A stretch of DNA of 64,000 bases from Streptomyces sp. YS415 (GCF_023544665.1 NZ_JAMJFL010000003.1:186001-250000), one strand, 5' to 3'; numbered from the stretch's first letter, positions 42,468-50,954 are shown. A program made the numbers and translations. The notes: a model not told the origin generated them from the sequence alone.

Positions 42468-43098
42468 AGGTGCCCGTCACCTTGGAGGCGCCGGTGCGCG
42501 GACGGTACGGGACGTCGTACTCGGCGATCCGCCAGCCCGCGTCACAGGCACGGACCACCATCTGCAGCGGATAGCCGCTGCGCCGGTCGGTCAGGCCGAG
42601 GGCGAGCAACTCCTCGCGGCGGGCCGCCCGCAGCGGGCCGAGGTCGTGCAGCCGCAGGCCGGTGCGGCGGCGCAGCAGACGGGAGAGCGCGAGATTCCCG
42701 GCGCGGGCGTGCGCGGGCCAGGCACCCCGGCCCTGCGGCCGGCGCCTGCCGAGCACCAGGTCGGCCGCCCCGGACCGGATCCGGTCCACGAACGGCACCA
42801 GGTCGGACGGGTCGAGGGAGGCGTCGCAGTCGCAGAAGCACACCACCTCGGCGGTGGCGGCGGTCAGGCCCGCGTGGCAGGCGGCGCCGAATCCACGCCG
42901 CTCCTCCCGCACGACCGTCGCGCCGAGCGCGCGGGCGACGGCGGCCGAGCCGTCCGTGGAGCCGTTGTCGACGACCAGCGCGCGCCAGCCCGGCGGGATG
43001 CGCTCCAGCACCCAGGGCAGCGCCTCGGCCTCGTCGAGGCAGGGCAGGACGACATCGACCGGCGCCGGGTCCGGTGGTGCGGCGGGAGAGGTGGTCAC
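42400..43098 (-). CDS. Glycosyltransferase family 2
   Basis: A 232-residue GT-A enzyme. VDVVLPCLDEAEALPWVLE opens the nucleotide-sugar fold, VVDNGSTDGSAAVARALGA binds UDP or GDP sugar, and CFCDCDASLDPSDLVPF holds the metal-binding DxD-like acids. No transmembrane tail is present, unlike dolichol-phosphate synthases with membrane anchors. GTG at 43098 is chosen because AGGG is correctly spaced. It heads the four-gene minus-strand operon and is divergent from the response regulator across 112 bases. Confidence 0.86.
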   Translation of the reverse strand: MTTSPAAPPDPAPVDVVLPCLDEAEALPWVLERIPPGWRALVVDNGSTDGSAAVARALGATVVREERRGFGAACHAGLTAATAEVVCFCDCDASLDPSDLVPFVDRIRSGAADLVLGRRRPQGRGAWPAHARAGNLALSRLLRRRTGLRLHDLGPLRAARREELLALGLTDRRSGYPLQMVVRACDAGWRIAEYDVPYRPRTGASKVTGTWRGTWQAVRDMSRVLSDREAPA

Positions 43099-43210
43099 AC
43101 CGTTCACCCTACGAGCGCAAAAAGGGCGGATCGGGCACCGGCTCCTTACGGAACAAGGACGTCGGCGGCCGGGCGCCGCATCCGGCCAGACGTGGTGCGA
43201 GGCTGGCGGC

Positions 43211-43897
43211 ATGGAACAGCAGCAGCCCCGGGTCCTCGTCGTCGACGACGACCCGACCGTCGCCGAGGTGGTCTCCGGCTACCTCGACCGCGCCGGCTAC
43301 CTCGTCGACCGCGCCGGCGACGGCCCGGACGCCCTCGCCCGGGCCGCCGAGCACTGGCCGGACCTCGTCGTCCTGGACCTGATGCTGCCCGGCATGGACG
43401 GCCTGGAGGTGTGCCGCCGGATGCGCGGACAGGGCCCGGTCCCGGTCATCATGCTCACCGCGCGCGGCGACGAGGACGACCGGATCCTCGGCCTGGAGGT
43501 CGGCGCCGACGACTACGTCACCAAGCCGTTCAGCCCCCGCGAACTCGTCCTGCGCGTCGAGTCCGTGCTGCGCCGGGTCCGCCCCGCCCAGCCCGCGGGG
43601 CTGCTGCGCGGGGCCGGACTCACGGTCGACCCGGCGGCTCGCCGCGCGGTCAAGGAGGGCGCCGAACTCTCCCTCACCATCCGCGAGTTCGACCTGCTCA
43701 CCTACTTCCTGCGGCACCCGGGGCGGGTGTTCAGCCGCGAGGACCTGATGCGGGAGGTGTGGGGCTGGGACTTCGGCGACCTGTCGACCGTCACCGTCCA
43801 TGTGCGACGGCTGCGCGGCAAGGTCGAGGACGACCCGGCCCGCCCCCGGCTGATCCAGACCGTGTGGGGCGTCGGCTACCGGTTCGAGGGGGTCTGA
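43211..43897 (+). CDS. OmpR-family response regulator
   Basis: A 228-residue regulator. The receiver holds the acidic pair in VLVVDDDPTVAEVV, the phospho-acceptor in VVLDLMLPGMDGLE near D57 and the lysine in DDYVTKPFSPREL. The C-terminal winged helix includes LTIREFDLLTYFLRHPGRVF and VTVHVRRLRGKVEDD. It is two bases ahead of its kinase gene. It probably acts on the divergent GT2 operon, the epimerase gene, or both; this is inference from position. Confidence 0.92.
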   Translation: MEQQQPRVLVVDDDPTVAEVVSGYLDRAGYLVDRAGDGPDALARAAEHWPDLVVLDLMLPGMDGLEVCRRMRGQGPVPVIMLTARGDEDDRILGLEVGADDYVTKPFSPRELVLRVESVLRRVRPAQPAGLLRGAGLTVDPAARRAVKEGAELSLTIREFDLLTYFLRHPGRVFSREDLMREVWGWDFGDLSTVTVHVRRLRGKVEDDPARPRLIQTVWGVGYRFEGV

Positions 43898-43899
43898 CC

Positions 43900-45012
43900 G
43901 TGCGGGACACCCTCCTCATCGCCCTGTTCGCCTTCCTCGGCGCCGCCGCGGCCGGAATACTCGGCGCGGGCGTCCTGCGGCTGATCCGCCGCCGTTCGCT
44001 CGCCGTGCACCTCGCGGTGGTGGCCGCCGTCGCCGTCACCGCGATGCTCGCGGGCACCCTCGCCGTCGCCCAGGCGATGTTCCTGTCCGAGCACGACCTG
44101 AAGGTCGTCACCCTGGTCGTCGCCATGGCCGCCGTGGTCTCCCTGGCCACCGCCCTGCTGCTGGGCCGCTGGGTCGTCGCCGGCAGCCGCGCCCTCGCCC
44201 TCGCCGCCCGCTCCTTCGGCGACGGCGGCGCCTTCACCTCCCCCGACGGCCCCGCCTCCGCCGAACTCGCCGCCCTGAGCCGGGAGCTGGAGACCACCAG
44301 CGCCCGCCTCGCCGAGTCCCGGGAACGGGAACGCGCCCTGGAGTCCTCCCGCCGGGAACTCGTCGCCTGGATCTCCCACGACCTGCGCACCCCGCTGGCC
44401 GGACTGCGCGCGATGTCCGAGGCCCTGGAGGACGGCGTCGCCGCCGACCCCGACCGCTACCTCCGGCAGATCCGCACCGAGGTCGAACGCCTCAACGCCA
44501 TGGTCGGCGACCTCTTCGAGCTCTCCCGCATCCACGCCGGCGCCCTCGCCCTCAGCCCCACCCGGGTCTCCCTGTACGACCTCGTCGGCGACGCCCTCGC
44601 GGGAGCGGACCCCCTCGCCCGCGAGCACGGCGTCCGGCTCGTCGGCGACGGGGTGGAACCGCTGCCGGTCGAGGTCGACGGCAAGGAGATGAGCCGGGTC
44701 CTCGGCAACCTCCTGATCAACGCGATCCGCCGCACCCCGTCCGACGGCACGGTCGCGATCGCCGCCGAACGCGTCCCCGAGGGGGTGCTGCTGTCGGTGA
44801 CCGACGGCTGCGGCGGCATCCCCGAGGAGGACCTGCCGCGCGTCTTCGACACCGGCTGGCGCGGCACCGACGCCCGTACCCCGCCGGCCGGCGCGGGCCT
44901 CGGCCTGGCGATCGTGCGCGGCATCGTCGAGGCCCACCGGGGCCGGGCCACCGTACGGAACATCCCCGGCGGCTGCCGCTTCGAGGTGACGCTGCCGGCC
45001 GCCCAGGGCTGA
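43900..45012 (+). CDS. Sensor histidine kinase
   Basis: A 370-residue membrane kinase. Several hydrophobic segments lie in residues 1-100, with little extracytoplasmic sequence, suggesting it senses within the membrane. The phospho-acceptor histidine is in LVAWISHDLRTPLAGLRAM near residue 165. ATP-binding boxes are VLGNLLINAIRRTP (N box), TDGCGGIPEEDLPRVFDTG (G1) and AGLGLAIVRGIVEAH (G2). GTG start two bases after the response-regulator stop. Confidence 0.9.
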   Translation: MRDTLLIALFAFLGAAAAGILGAGVLRLIRRRSLAVHLAVVAAVAVTAMLAGTLAVAQAMFLSEHDLKVVTLVVAMAAVVSLATALLLGRWVVAGSRALALAARSFGDGGAFTSPDGPASAELAALSRELETTSARLAESRERERALESSRRELVAWISHDLRTPLAGLRAMSEALEDGVAADPDRYLRQIRTEVERLNAMVGDLFELSRIHAGALALSPTRVSLYDLVGDALAGADPLAREHGVRLVGDGVEPLPVEVDGKEMSRVLGNLLINAIRRTPSDGTVAIAAERVPEGVLLSVTDGCGGIPEEDLPRVFDTGWRGTDARTPPAGAGLGLAIVRGIVEAHRGRATVRNIPGGCRFEVTLPAAQG

Positions 45013-45017
45013 CCGCG

Positions 45018-46007
45018 TCAGGCGTCCTGCGCGAACTCCCGCATCCCCGCCTCGAATCCGACCTTCGGCCGCCAGCCGAACTCGGCCCGCAGGCGCGCGG
45101 AGTCGGCGGTGATGTGCCGTACGTCCCCCAGCCGGTACTCCCCGGTCACCACCGGCTCGGGCCCGCCGTACGCCGCCGCCAGCGCGTGCGCCATCTCGCC
45201 GACCGTGTGCGGGTCGCCGCTGCCGGCGTTGCGGGCCACCAGCACCCCCGGCGGCGAACCGGCCTCCAGCACCGCCAGGTTGGCCGCCGCCACATCCCGT
45301 ACGTGCACGAAGTCCCGCCGCTGGCAGCCGTCCTCGAAGACCCGCGGGGCCTCGCCCCGGGCGAGCGCCGAGCGGAAGAAGGAGGCGACACCGGCGTACG
45401 GGGTGTCGCGCGGCATGCCCGGCCCGTACACGTTGTGATAGCGCAGCGACACCGCCTGGGCGCCCGTCACCCGGGCCCAGGCGGCCGCCAGGTGCTCCTG
45501 GGCGAGCTTGGTCGTGGCGTACACGTTCCGCGGGTCCGCCGGCGCCTCCTCCGCGACCAGCTCCGGCGACAGCCCGGCCCCGCACTCCGGGCAGCGCGGC
45601 TCGAAGCGTCCGGCGTCCAGGTCGGCCACGGCACGCGGTCCGGGACGGACGACACCGTGCCGGGCGCAGGTGTAGCGGCCCTCGCCGTACACCACCATCG
45701 ACCCGGCGAGCAGCAGCCGCCGTACTCCTGCGTCCGCCATGGCGGTGAGCAGCACGGCGGTGCCTAGGTCGTTGCGGGAGACGTACTCCGCCGCGTCCGC
45801 GAAACCGGTGCCGAGCCCGACCATCGCGGCCTGGTGGCAGACGGCGTCCACGCCGGCCAGGGCGCGGCGCACCGCCTCCGGGTCGCGCACGTCGGACACC
45901 GGGTCGGCGCGGACGTCGTACACGACGGGTTCGTGACCGTGCTCCGCGAGCGCCTGCACGATGTGGGACCCGATGAACCCGGCGCCGCCGGTGACCAGTA
46001 CACGCAT
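45018..46007 (-). CDS. NAD-dependent epimerase, dTDP-L-rhamnose 4-epimerase-like
   Basis: A 329-residue extended SDR. NAD binding is MRVLVTGGAGFIGSHIVQAL, and the catalytic YxxxK is YATTKLAQEHL. Between strands it has a cysteine/histidine insertion: YTCARHGVVRPGP and RFEPRCPECGAGLS, which probably bind zinc. That insertion is characteristic of dTDP-L-rhamnose 4-epimerases that make dTDP-6-deoxy-L-talose, so the product is inferred. ATG at 46007 is preferred over an upstream reading. It ends five bases from the convergent kinase stop. Confidence 0.85.
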   Translation of the reverse strand: MRVLVTGGAGFIGSHIVQALAEHGHEPVVYDVRADPVSDVRDPEAVRRALAGVDAVCHQAAMVGLGTGFADAAEYVSRNDLGTAVLLTAMADAGVRRLLLAGSMVVYGEGRYTCARHGVVRPGPRAVADLDAGRFEPRCPECGAGLSPELVAEEAPADPRNVYATTKLAQEHLAAAWARVTGAQAVSLRYHNVYGPGMPRDTPYAGVASFFRSALARGEAPRVFEDGCQRRDFVHVRDVAAANLAVLEAGSPPGVLVARNAGSGDPHTVGEMAHALAAAYGGPEPVVTGEYRLGDVRHITADSARLRAEFGWRPKVGFEAGMREFAQDA

Positions 46008-46090
46008 GGCGCCCACGCTAGGCCGGGGCACCTGCGGACTACCGGACCGCGCCCGGCACGTCACGGCTTCGTAAGACTCGGGGGCCGGGC

Positions 46091-46134
46091 TCAGGGGACC
46101 TGACCGGACCTCAGGGGACCGGACCTAGGGGACC
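46091..46134. repeat. Three AGGGGACC direct repeats
   Basis: Copies of AGGGGACC lie at about 46093-46100, 46113-46120 and 46127-46134, each preceded by T, C or GACCT. Spacing is 20 then 14 bases. They lie upstream of the epimerase start (46007, minus strand), and the last copy overlaps the stop codon of the sensor kinase gene. A binding site for a direct-repeat regulator is possible. Confidence 0.45.
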
Positions 46135-47561
46135 AGGCTCAGGGTGACCGTGAAGACCGTCTCGCCGGGCTCGCTGCTCAGCTCGATCGTGCCGCCGTGC
46201 GCCCGGATCAGGGAACCGGCCACGGCCAGACCCAGACCGCTGCCGCCGCGGTCGCGGCTGCGCGCCTTGTCGACCCGGTAGAAGCGGTCGAAGACCCGGT
46301 CGCGGTCGGCGGGCGGGATGCCGGGGCCCGCGTCGGCGACCCGGATCCGGGCCGTGCCGCCGGAGACCGACAGGCCCACCCGCACCCGCGTGCCGGGCGG
46401 GGTGTGCATCGCCGCGTTGGTGAGGAGGTTGTCCAGAACCTGCCGGATCCGCTGCGCGTCCACCCGGGCCGACAGGGCCGCGGGGCCGGGCGCGACCGTC
46501 AGGGGACGGCCCGGGTGGCTCGCGCGGAAGGCGTCCGCGGCCTCCTGGACCAGCTCCACCAGATCCGTCTCCCGGGGGCGCAGCGGGGTCTCCGCCTCCG
46601 CCGCGTCCAGCCGGGCGAGCAGCAGCAGGTCGTCCAGCAGGAAACCCATCCGGGCCGCCTCCGCGCGCAGCCGCGCCAGGTGCTTGTCCCGCTCCTCGGG
46701 GGCGTTGGCCGCCGCGTACTGGAAGAGGTCCGCGTACCCCCGTACCGACATCAGCGGCGTACGCAGCTCGTGCGAGGCGTCCGCGACGAAGCGGCGCAGC
46801 CGCTGCTCGGCCTCCGCGCGCACCGCGAGGGCCTCGTCGATGTGCTCCAGCATCGTGTTGAACGCCGTCCGCAGCTCCTCCACCTCGGGTCCGCCGCTGC
46901 GCCCGTCGTGCCGCACCGGCAGCCGGGCCGAGTCCGTCAGATCGTGCGAGGTGATGCCCCGGGCGGTGTGCGCCATGTCGCTCAGCGGCCGCAGACCGCG
47001 CCGCAGCAGCGACCGCCCGGCCACCACCAGGGCCAGCAGGGCGAGGCCGAAGGTGACCGCCTGGATGGTGATCAACTGGCCCACGGTGTCGTCGATCTCG
47101 TCCATGGGCGCCGCGCTGACCAGCACCACGCCCGGCTCCACCTCGCAGGCGCGCAGCCGGTACTGCCCCTCGCCCTCGAGGTGCCCGGTGCGCAGCACCT
47201 CCGTGTCCGAGGCGGACCGCGCCCGGGCCACCGCCGTGAACTCCTCGACGTCCGCGGGCAGATCACCGGCCGTCTCGGGCGTGCGCAGCCGCGGGCTGCC
47301 GTCCCGCACGTCGTACACGGCGTAGTACCAGCGCCAGTACTTCTTGCCCGACAGCGTGCCGTAGTGCGCGATGCTCTTGGACTGGGCGACCTGCGCCTGC
47401 GCGAGCTGGGTGTCGAGCTGCGCGGACAGGTAGTCGCGCATGTACGTCGTCAGCGCGGTGCCGACGACCGCGAACACCACCAGGGCCAGCGTCCCGACCC
47501 CCAGCGCCAGCCGGGTGCCGAGGCGCGTCCTGCCGTACGCCCGCCGCAGCCGCCCGATCAC
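46125..47561 (-). CDS. Sensor histidine kinase (CutS-like)
   Basis: A 478-residue membrane kinase. Two transmembrane segments, near residues 17-40 and 160-185, flank an extracytoplasmic domain of about 120 residues. HAMP follows (GLRPLSDMAHTARGITSHDL). The phospho-acceptor is in FVADASHELRTPLMSVRGY. ATP-binding boxes are NLLTNAAMHTP, DAGPGIPPADRDRVFDRFYR and GGSGLGLAVAGSL. The GTG start overlaps the response-regulator stop as GTGA. It is divergent from the flavin electron-transfer genes and so probably senses an envelope redox or metal signal. Confidence 0.9.
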   Translation of the reverse strand: MIGRLRRAYGRTRLGTRLALGVGTLALVVFAVVGTALTTYMRDYLSAQLDTQLAQAQVAQSKSIAHYGTLSGKKYWRWYYAVYDVRDGSPRLRTPETAGDLPADVEEFTAVARARSASDTEVLRTGHLEGEGQYRLRACEVEPGVVLVSAAPMDEIDDTVGQLITIQAVTFGLALLALVVAGRSLLRRGLRPLSDMAHTARGITSHDLTDSARLPVRHDGRSGGPEVEELRTAFNTMLEHIDEALAVRAEAEQRLRRFVADASHELRTPLMSVRGYADLFQYAAANAPEERDKHLARLRAEAARMGFLLDDLLLLARLDAAEAETPLRPRETDLVELVQEAADAFRASHPGRPLTVAPGPAALSARVDAQRIRQVLDNLLTNAAMHTPPGTRVRVGLSVSGGTARIRVADAGPGIPPADRDRVFDRFYRVDKARSRDRGGSGLGLAVAGSLIRAHGGTIELSSEPGETVFTVTLSLVP

Positions 47562-48247
47562 CGGGCGGCCTGCCGGATGACGTAGCCGAAGCCCCGCACG
47601 GTGTGGATCATCGGCTCGCCGGTGTCGTCGAGCTTGCGGCGCAGCCTGCTGACGACCAGCTCGACCACGTTGGACCGGCCGCCGAAGCCGTACTCCCACA
47701 CATGGTCCAGGATCTGCGCCTTGGTCTGCACGGTCGGCGACTTGCGCATCAGATAGCGCAGCACCTCGTACTCGGTCGGCGTCAGGGTCAGCAGCCGCTC
47801 GCCGCGGCGCACCTCGCGGGTGTCCTCGTCCATCGTCAGGTCGCCCACCCGCAGCACCGAGCGCTGGAAGCCGGGCCCGGCGCTGCGCCGCAGCACGGTC
47901 CGCAGCCGGGCCATCAGCTCCTCCACCGCGAACGGCTTGACCAGGTAGTCGTCACCGCCCCGGGTCAGCCCCGCCACCCGGTCGGCGACGCCGTCGCGGG
48001 CGGTGAGAAACACCACCGGCACCATCGTCCCCGAGCGGCGCAGCCGGTCCAGCACCCCGAAGCCGTCCACGTCCGGCAGCATCAGATCGAGCACGACGAT
48101 GTCGGGACGGAACTCGGCGGCGCGCCGCAGCGCCTCCTCGCCGGAGTTCGCGGTGACCGCCTCCCAGCCCTCGTAGCGGGCGACCGTCGCCACGAGGTCG
48201 GCGATCGGCGGGTCGTCGTCCACGACGAGGAGTCGTACTTTTTCCAC
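47558..48247 (-). CDS. OmpR-family response regulator
   Basis: A 229-residue regulator. The receiver carries LLVVDDDPPIADLV, the phospho-acceptor in VVLDLMLPDVDGFG and the lysine in DDYLVKPFAVEEL. The winged helix includes LTPTEYEVLRYLMRKSPTV and NVVELVVSRLRRKLDD. GTG at 48247 is the preferred start; another GTG six codons upstream is possible. It is coupled to the kinase gene. The direct-repeat box at 48331-48349, between this gene and the ferric-reductase-like gene, is its likely target. Confidence 0.9.
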   Translation of the reverse strand: MEKVRLLVVDDDPPIADLVATVARYEGWEAVTANSGEEALRRAAEFRPDIVVLDLMLPDVDGFGVLDRLRRSGTMVPVVFLTARDGVADRVAGLTRGGDDYLVKPFAVEELMARLRTVLRRSAGPGFQRSVLRVGDLTMDEDTREVRRGERLLTLTPTEYEVLRYLMRKSPTVQTKAQILDHVWEYGFGGRSNVVELVVSRLRRKLDDTGEPMIHTVRGFGYVIRQAAR

Positions 48248-48330
48248 CCGCTCATACTGCGCCACCCGGCGCCCCGTGCCACAGCCCGGTCGGCCGCCCC
48301 CGGTACATCGATAACCACTTGAAAGATCTA

Positions 48331-48349
48331 CGACAGCTGATCGACAGCT
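48331..48349. promoter_or_regulatory. CGACAGCT direct repeat, candidate OmpR-type binding box
   Basis: CGACAGCT occurs at 48331-48338 and 48342-48349, a period of 11 bases. That spacing is typical of winged-helix response-regulator dimers. It lies 84 bases upstream of the response-regulator start and 56 bases upstream of the divergent flavocytochrome start. Confidence 0.5.
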
Positions 48350-48404
48350 TCGTGCGGCCAAGCTCAGTACCCAGGCCCCGGACCCCCATGAGGAGCTGCC
48401 GCCC

Positions 48405-49745
48405 GTGACGACCGTCCAATCGCCCCCCGCACCCCCCACGGCGCTACGCCCCAGGGTGGTGGCCCGCACCGGCCTGTACGCCGTGCTGGCCGCGAACGTG
48501 GCCGTGGTGACCTGCTTCTTCGTCGACGCGGGCTTCGGCGCCGCCAACGCGCTGCTCGTCCTCGGCCGCCTCGCCGGGCTCTACGGCGCCCTGTTCATGG
48601 CGTTCCAGCTGCTGCTGGTGGCCCGGCTGCCGTGGCTGGACCGCCGGATCGGCATGGACCGGCTGACGTCCTGGCACCGCTGGACCGGCTTCGGCATCCT
48701 GTGGACGCTGCTGGCGCACGCCGTATTCATCACCTTCGGCTACGCCGACTCCTCCGGCCTCGACCCGGTCAACCAGCTGGTCGACCTCGCCGAGACCGTC
48801 GAGGGCGTGCTGCGGGCCGTCGCCGCGCTGGTGATCGTCCTGGTGGTCGGGGCGGTCTCCGGACGCTTCGCCCGCCGCCGGCTCGCCTACGAGACCTGGC
48901 ACTTCATCCACCTGTACACCTACCTCGCCGTGGTGCTGGCCTTCACCCACCAGGTCGCGGTCGGTACGACCTTCACCGCCTCGCCGGCCGCCACGGCCTA
49001 CTGGTACGGCCTGTGGGGCGTCGCGCTCGGCGCGGTGTTCACGGGCCGCCTGGTCCTGCCGCTGTGGCGGAACTGGCGCCACCGGCTGCGCGTCTCGGCG
49101 GTCGTCCCGGAGTCCGACACCGTGGTCTCCGTCCACATCACCGGCCGCGACCTCGACCGGCTGCCCGCCCGCGCGGGGCAGTTCTTCCTGTGGCGGTTCC
49201 TGACGAAGGACCGCTGGTGGCAGGCGAACCCCTTCTCCCTGTCCGCCGCCCCCGACGGCCGCGGGCTCCGGCTCACCGTCAAGGCGGCCGGCGACGGCAG
49301 CGCGGGGCTGCGCGATCTGCGGCCCGGTACCCGCGTCTTCGCCGAGGGACCCTACGGCGCGTTCACCGCCCTGCACCGCACCCGCCCCGGGGCCGTGCTG
49401 ATCGCCGGCGGCGTCGGTGTCACGCCCATCCGGGCGCTGCTGGAGGAGCTGCAGGGGCACGCCGTGGTTGTCTACCGCGTCGCCAGGGACCGGGACGCGG
49501 TCCTGTACGACGAGCTGCGCGAGCTGGCTCTCGCCAAGGGCGCCGACCTGCACCTGGTGACCGGCCCGGTCAGCCCCGACCGGCTGGCGCCCGCCGAGCT
49601 GACCCGGATGGTCCCGGACATCGCCGACCGGGACGTCTTCCTGTGCGGGCCGCCCCCGATGATGACCGCGGTCCTGGGCAGCCTGCGCGAGCTGGGCGTG
49701 CCCAAGCCGCAGATCCACTTCGAGCGTTTCAGCCTGGCGGGATGA
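48405..49745 (+). CDS. Ferric-reductase-like membrane flavocytochrome
   Basis: A 446-residue protein. The N-terminal 220 residues form six transmembrane segments with haem-ligand histidines in SWHRWTGFG, LLAHAVFITFG, ETWHFIHLYTY and AFTHQVAVG. The C-terminal half is a ferredoxin-NADP-reductase module: ANPFSLSAAP for FAD, IAGGVGVTPIRALLEEL and FLCGPPPMMTAVL for NAD(P)H. It should carry electrons from NAD(P)H across the membrane. The partner FMN-binding protein and ApbE follow directly. GTG start. Confidence 0.9.
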   Translation: MTTVQSPPAPPTALRPRVVARTGLYAVLAANVAVVTCFFVDAGFGAANALLVLGRLAGLYGALFMAFQLLLVARLPWLDRRIGMDRLTSWHRWTGFGILWTLLAHAVFITFGYADSSGLDPVNQLVDLAETVEGVLRAVAALVIVLVVGAVSGRFARRRLAYETWHFIHLYTYLAVVLAFTHQVAVGTTFTASPAATAYWYGLWGVALGAVFTGRLVLPLWRNWRHRLRVSAVVPESDTVVSVHITGRDLDRLPARAGQFFLWRFLTKDRWWQANPFSLSAAPDGRGLRLTVKAAGDGSAGLRDLRPGTRVFAEGPYGAFTALHRTRPGAVLIAGGVGVTPIRALLEELQGHAVVVYRVARDRDAVLYDELRELALAKGADLHLVTGPVSPDRLAPAELTRMVPDIADRDVFLCGPPPMMTAVLGSLRELGVPKPQIHFERFSLAG

Positions 49746-49755
49746 GAGGGACACC

Positions 49756-50151
49756 GTGAAGCGAGCCATACCCGTCCTGGTCCTGACCGCCGTCGGTCTG
49801 GTCCCGCTGTGGCGCTACGAGCCGTCGACGGACCCGGCGCCCACGACCCAGGCGGTCGCACCGGCGCCGTCCGCCTCGTCGGGCAGCTCCGCCCTGGTGA
49901 TCGAGGGCTCGGTGGTGACCACCGAGAAGGGTCCCGTGCAGGTGGAGGTGACCTTCGAGGGGGACAGGATCGCCTCCGTGCGGATGCTGCGGCAGCCGGA
50001 TCATCCGCAGACGGCGGCCGCGGTGCCGAAGCTGATCGAGGGGACGCTTCAGGCGCAGAGCGCGGACGTCGACACGGTGTCCGGGGCGACGATCACCAGC
50101 GAGGGATACCGGGAGTCGCTGCAGGCCGCCCTGGACGCGAAGGGGGCCTGA
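49756..50151 (+). CDS. Exported FMN-binding domain protein with covalent flavinylation site
   Basis: A 131-residue protein. A short hydrophobic N-terminus (IPVLVLTAVGLVPLW) acts as signal or anchor, followed by an Ala/Pro/Ser linker. The FMN-binding domain ends in DTVSGATITSEGYRE, matching the Dxx(S/T)GA(S/T) flavinylation motif; T112 is the expected FMN attachment residue. It would take electrons from the flavocytochrome outside the membrane. ApbE, which attaches FMN, follows one base after its stop. Confidence 0.9.
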   Translation: MKRAIPVLVLTAVGLVPLWRYEPSTDPAPTTQAVAPAPSASSGSSALVIEGSVVTTEKGPVQVEVTFEGDRIASVRMLRQPDHPQTAAAVPKLIEGTLQAQSADVDTVSGATITSEGYRESLQAALDAKGA

Positions 50152-50152
50152 G

Positions 50153-50887
50153 GTGCGGCGCGTCGAGCACGTGATGGGGTTCCCGGTCTCGCTCCGGGTG
50201 GACGACGAGCACGTGCCCGGCGAGGCCGTGGACGCCGTCTTCGCCTGGCTGCGGGAGGTCGACGAGCGGTTCAGCCCGTTCCGGGAGGACAGCGAGGTGT
50301 CCCGGCTCGACCGGGGCGAGATCGGCCCCGGCGGGATCAGCGCCGACCTCGCCGAGGTCCTCGGCCTGTGCGAGGAGTACCGGACCGCCACCGGCGGCGC
50401 CTTCGACGCCCGGCTGCCCGGTCGCGGCCTCGACCCCTGCGCGGTGGTCAAGGGGTGGTCGGTGCAGCGGGGCGCCGAGCTGCTGCAGGCGGCCGGCGTG
50501 CGGCGGTTCTGCCTGAACGCCGGGGGTGACGTGGTCGCCGCGGGCGGGCCCTGGCGGGTGGGCGTACGGCATCCGGAACGCGCCGACCGGCTCTGCGCGG
50601 TGCTGGAGATCACCGACGGGGCGGTCGCGACCTCCGCGCTGTACGAGCGGGGCGCGCACATCCTCGACGGCCGCACCGGCCGTCCGGCGACGGGTCTGCT
50701 CAGCGTCACGGTCGTCGCGGACACCCTGACGGAAGCGGACAGCACCGCCACGGCGGCCTTCGCGATGGGCCCGGAGGGCGTGGCGTGGGCGTCCGCCCGC
50801 CCCGGCTGCGAGGTGTTCGCGGTGGACGCGGAGCGCCGGGTGGTGCGGACGGAGGGGGTGCCTGTGGTGGCGGGGGCGAGGGCCTGA
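50153..50887 (+). CDS. apbE: FAD:protein FMN transferase (ApbE)
   Basis: A 244-residue ApbE that transfers FMN from FAD to the threonine of the flavinylation motif. VEHVMGFPVSLRV opens the fold, DERFSPFREDSEVSRLDRGE contains the substrate-binding region, and FCLNAGGDVVAAGG and VATSALYERGAHILDGRTG are conserved blocks with metal-binding aspartate. No signal peptide or lipobox is visible, unlike Gram-negative periplasmic ApbE; how it meets its exported substrate is unclear. GTG start one base past the FMN-binding gene. Confidence 0.91.
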   Translation: MRRVEHVMGFPVSLRVDDEHVPGEAVDAVFAWLREVDERFSPFREDSEVSRLDRGEIGPGGISADLAEVLGLCEEYRTATGGAFDARLPGRGLDPCAVVKGWSVQRGAELLQAAGVRRFCLNAGGDVVAAGGPWRVGVRHPERADRLCAVLEITDGAVATSALYERGAHILDGRTGRPATGLLSVTVVADTLTEADSTATAAFAMGPEGVAWASARPGCEVFAVDAERRVVRTEGVPVVAGARA

Positions 50888-50954
50888 TCCCTCGGCTACG
50901 GGCGGACGCGGTTCACCGGCTGGGCGGGTCCCACGGCCCACGGCCGGTGCGGTC

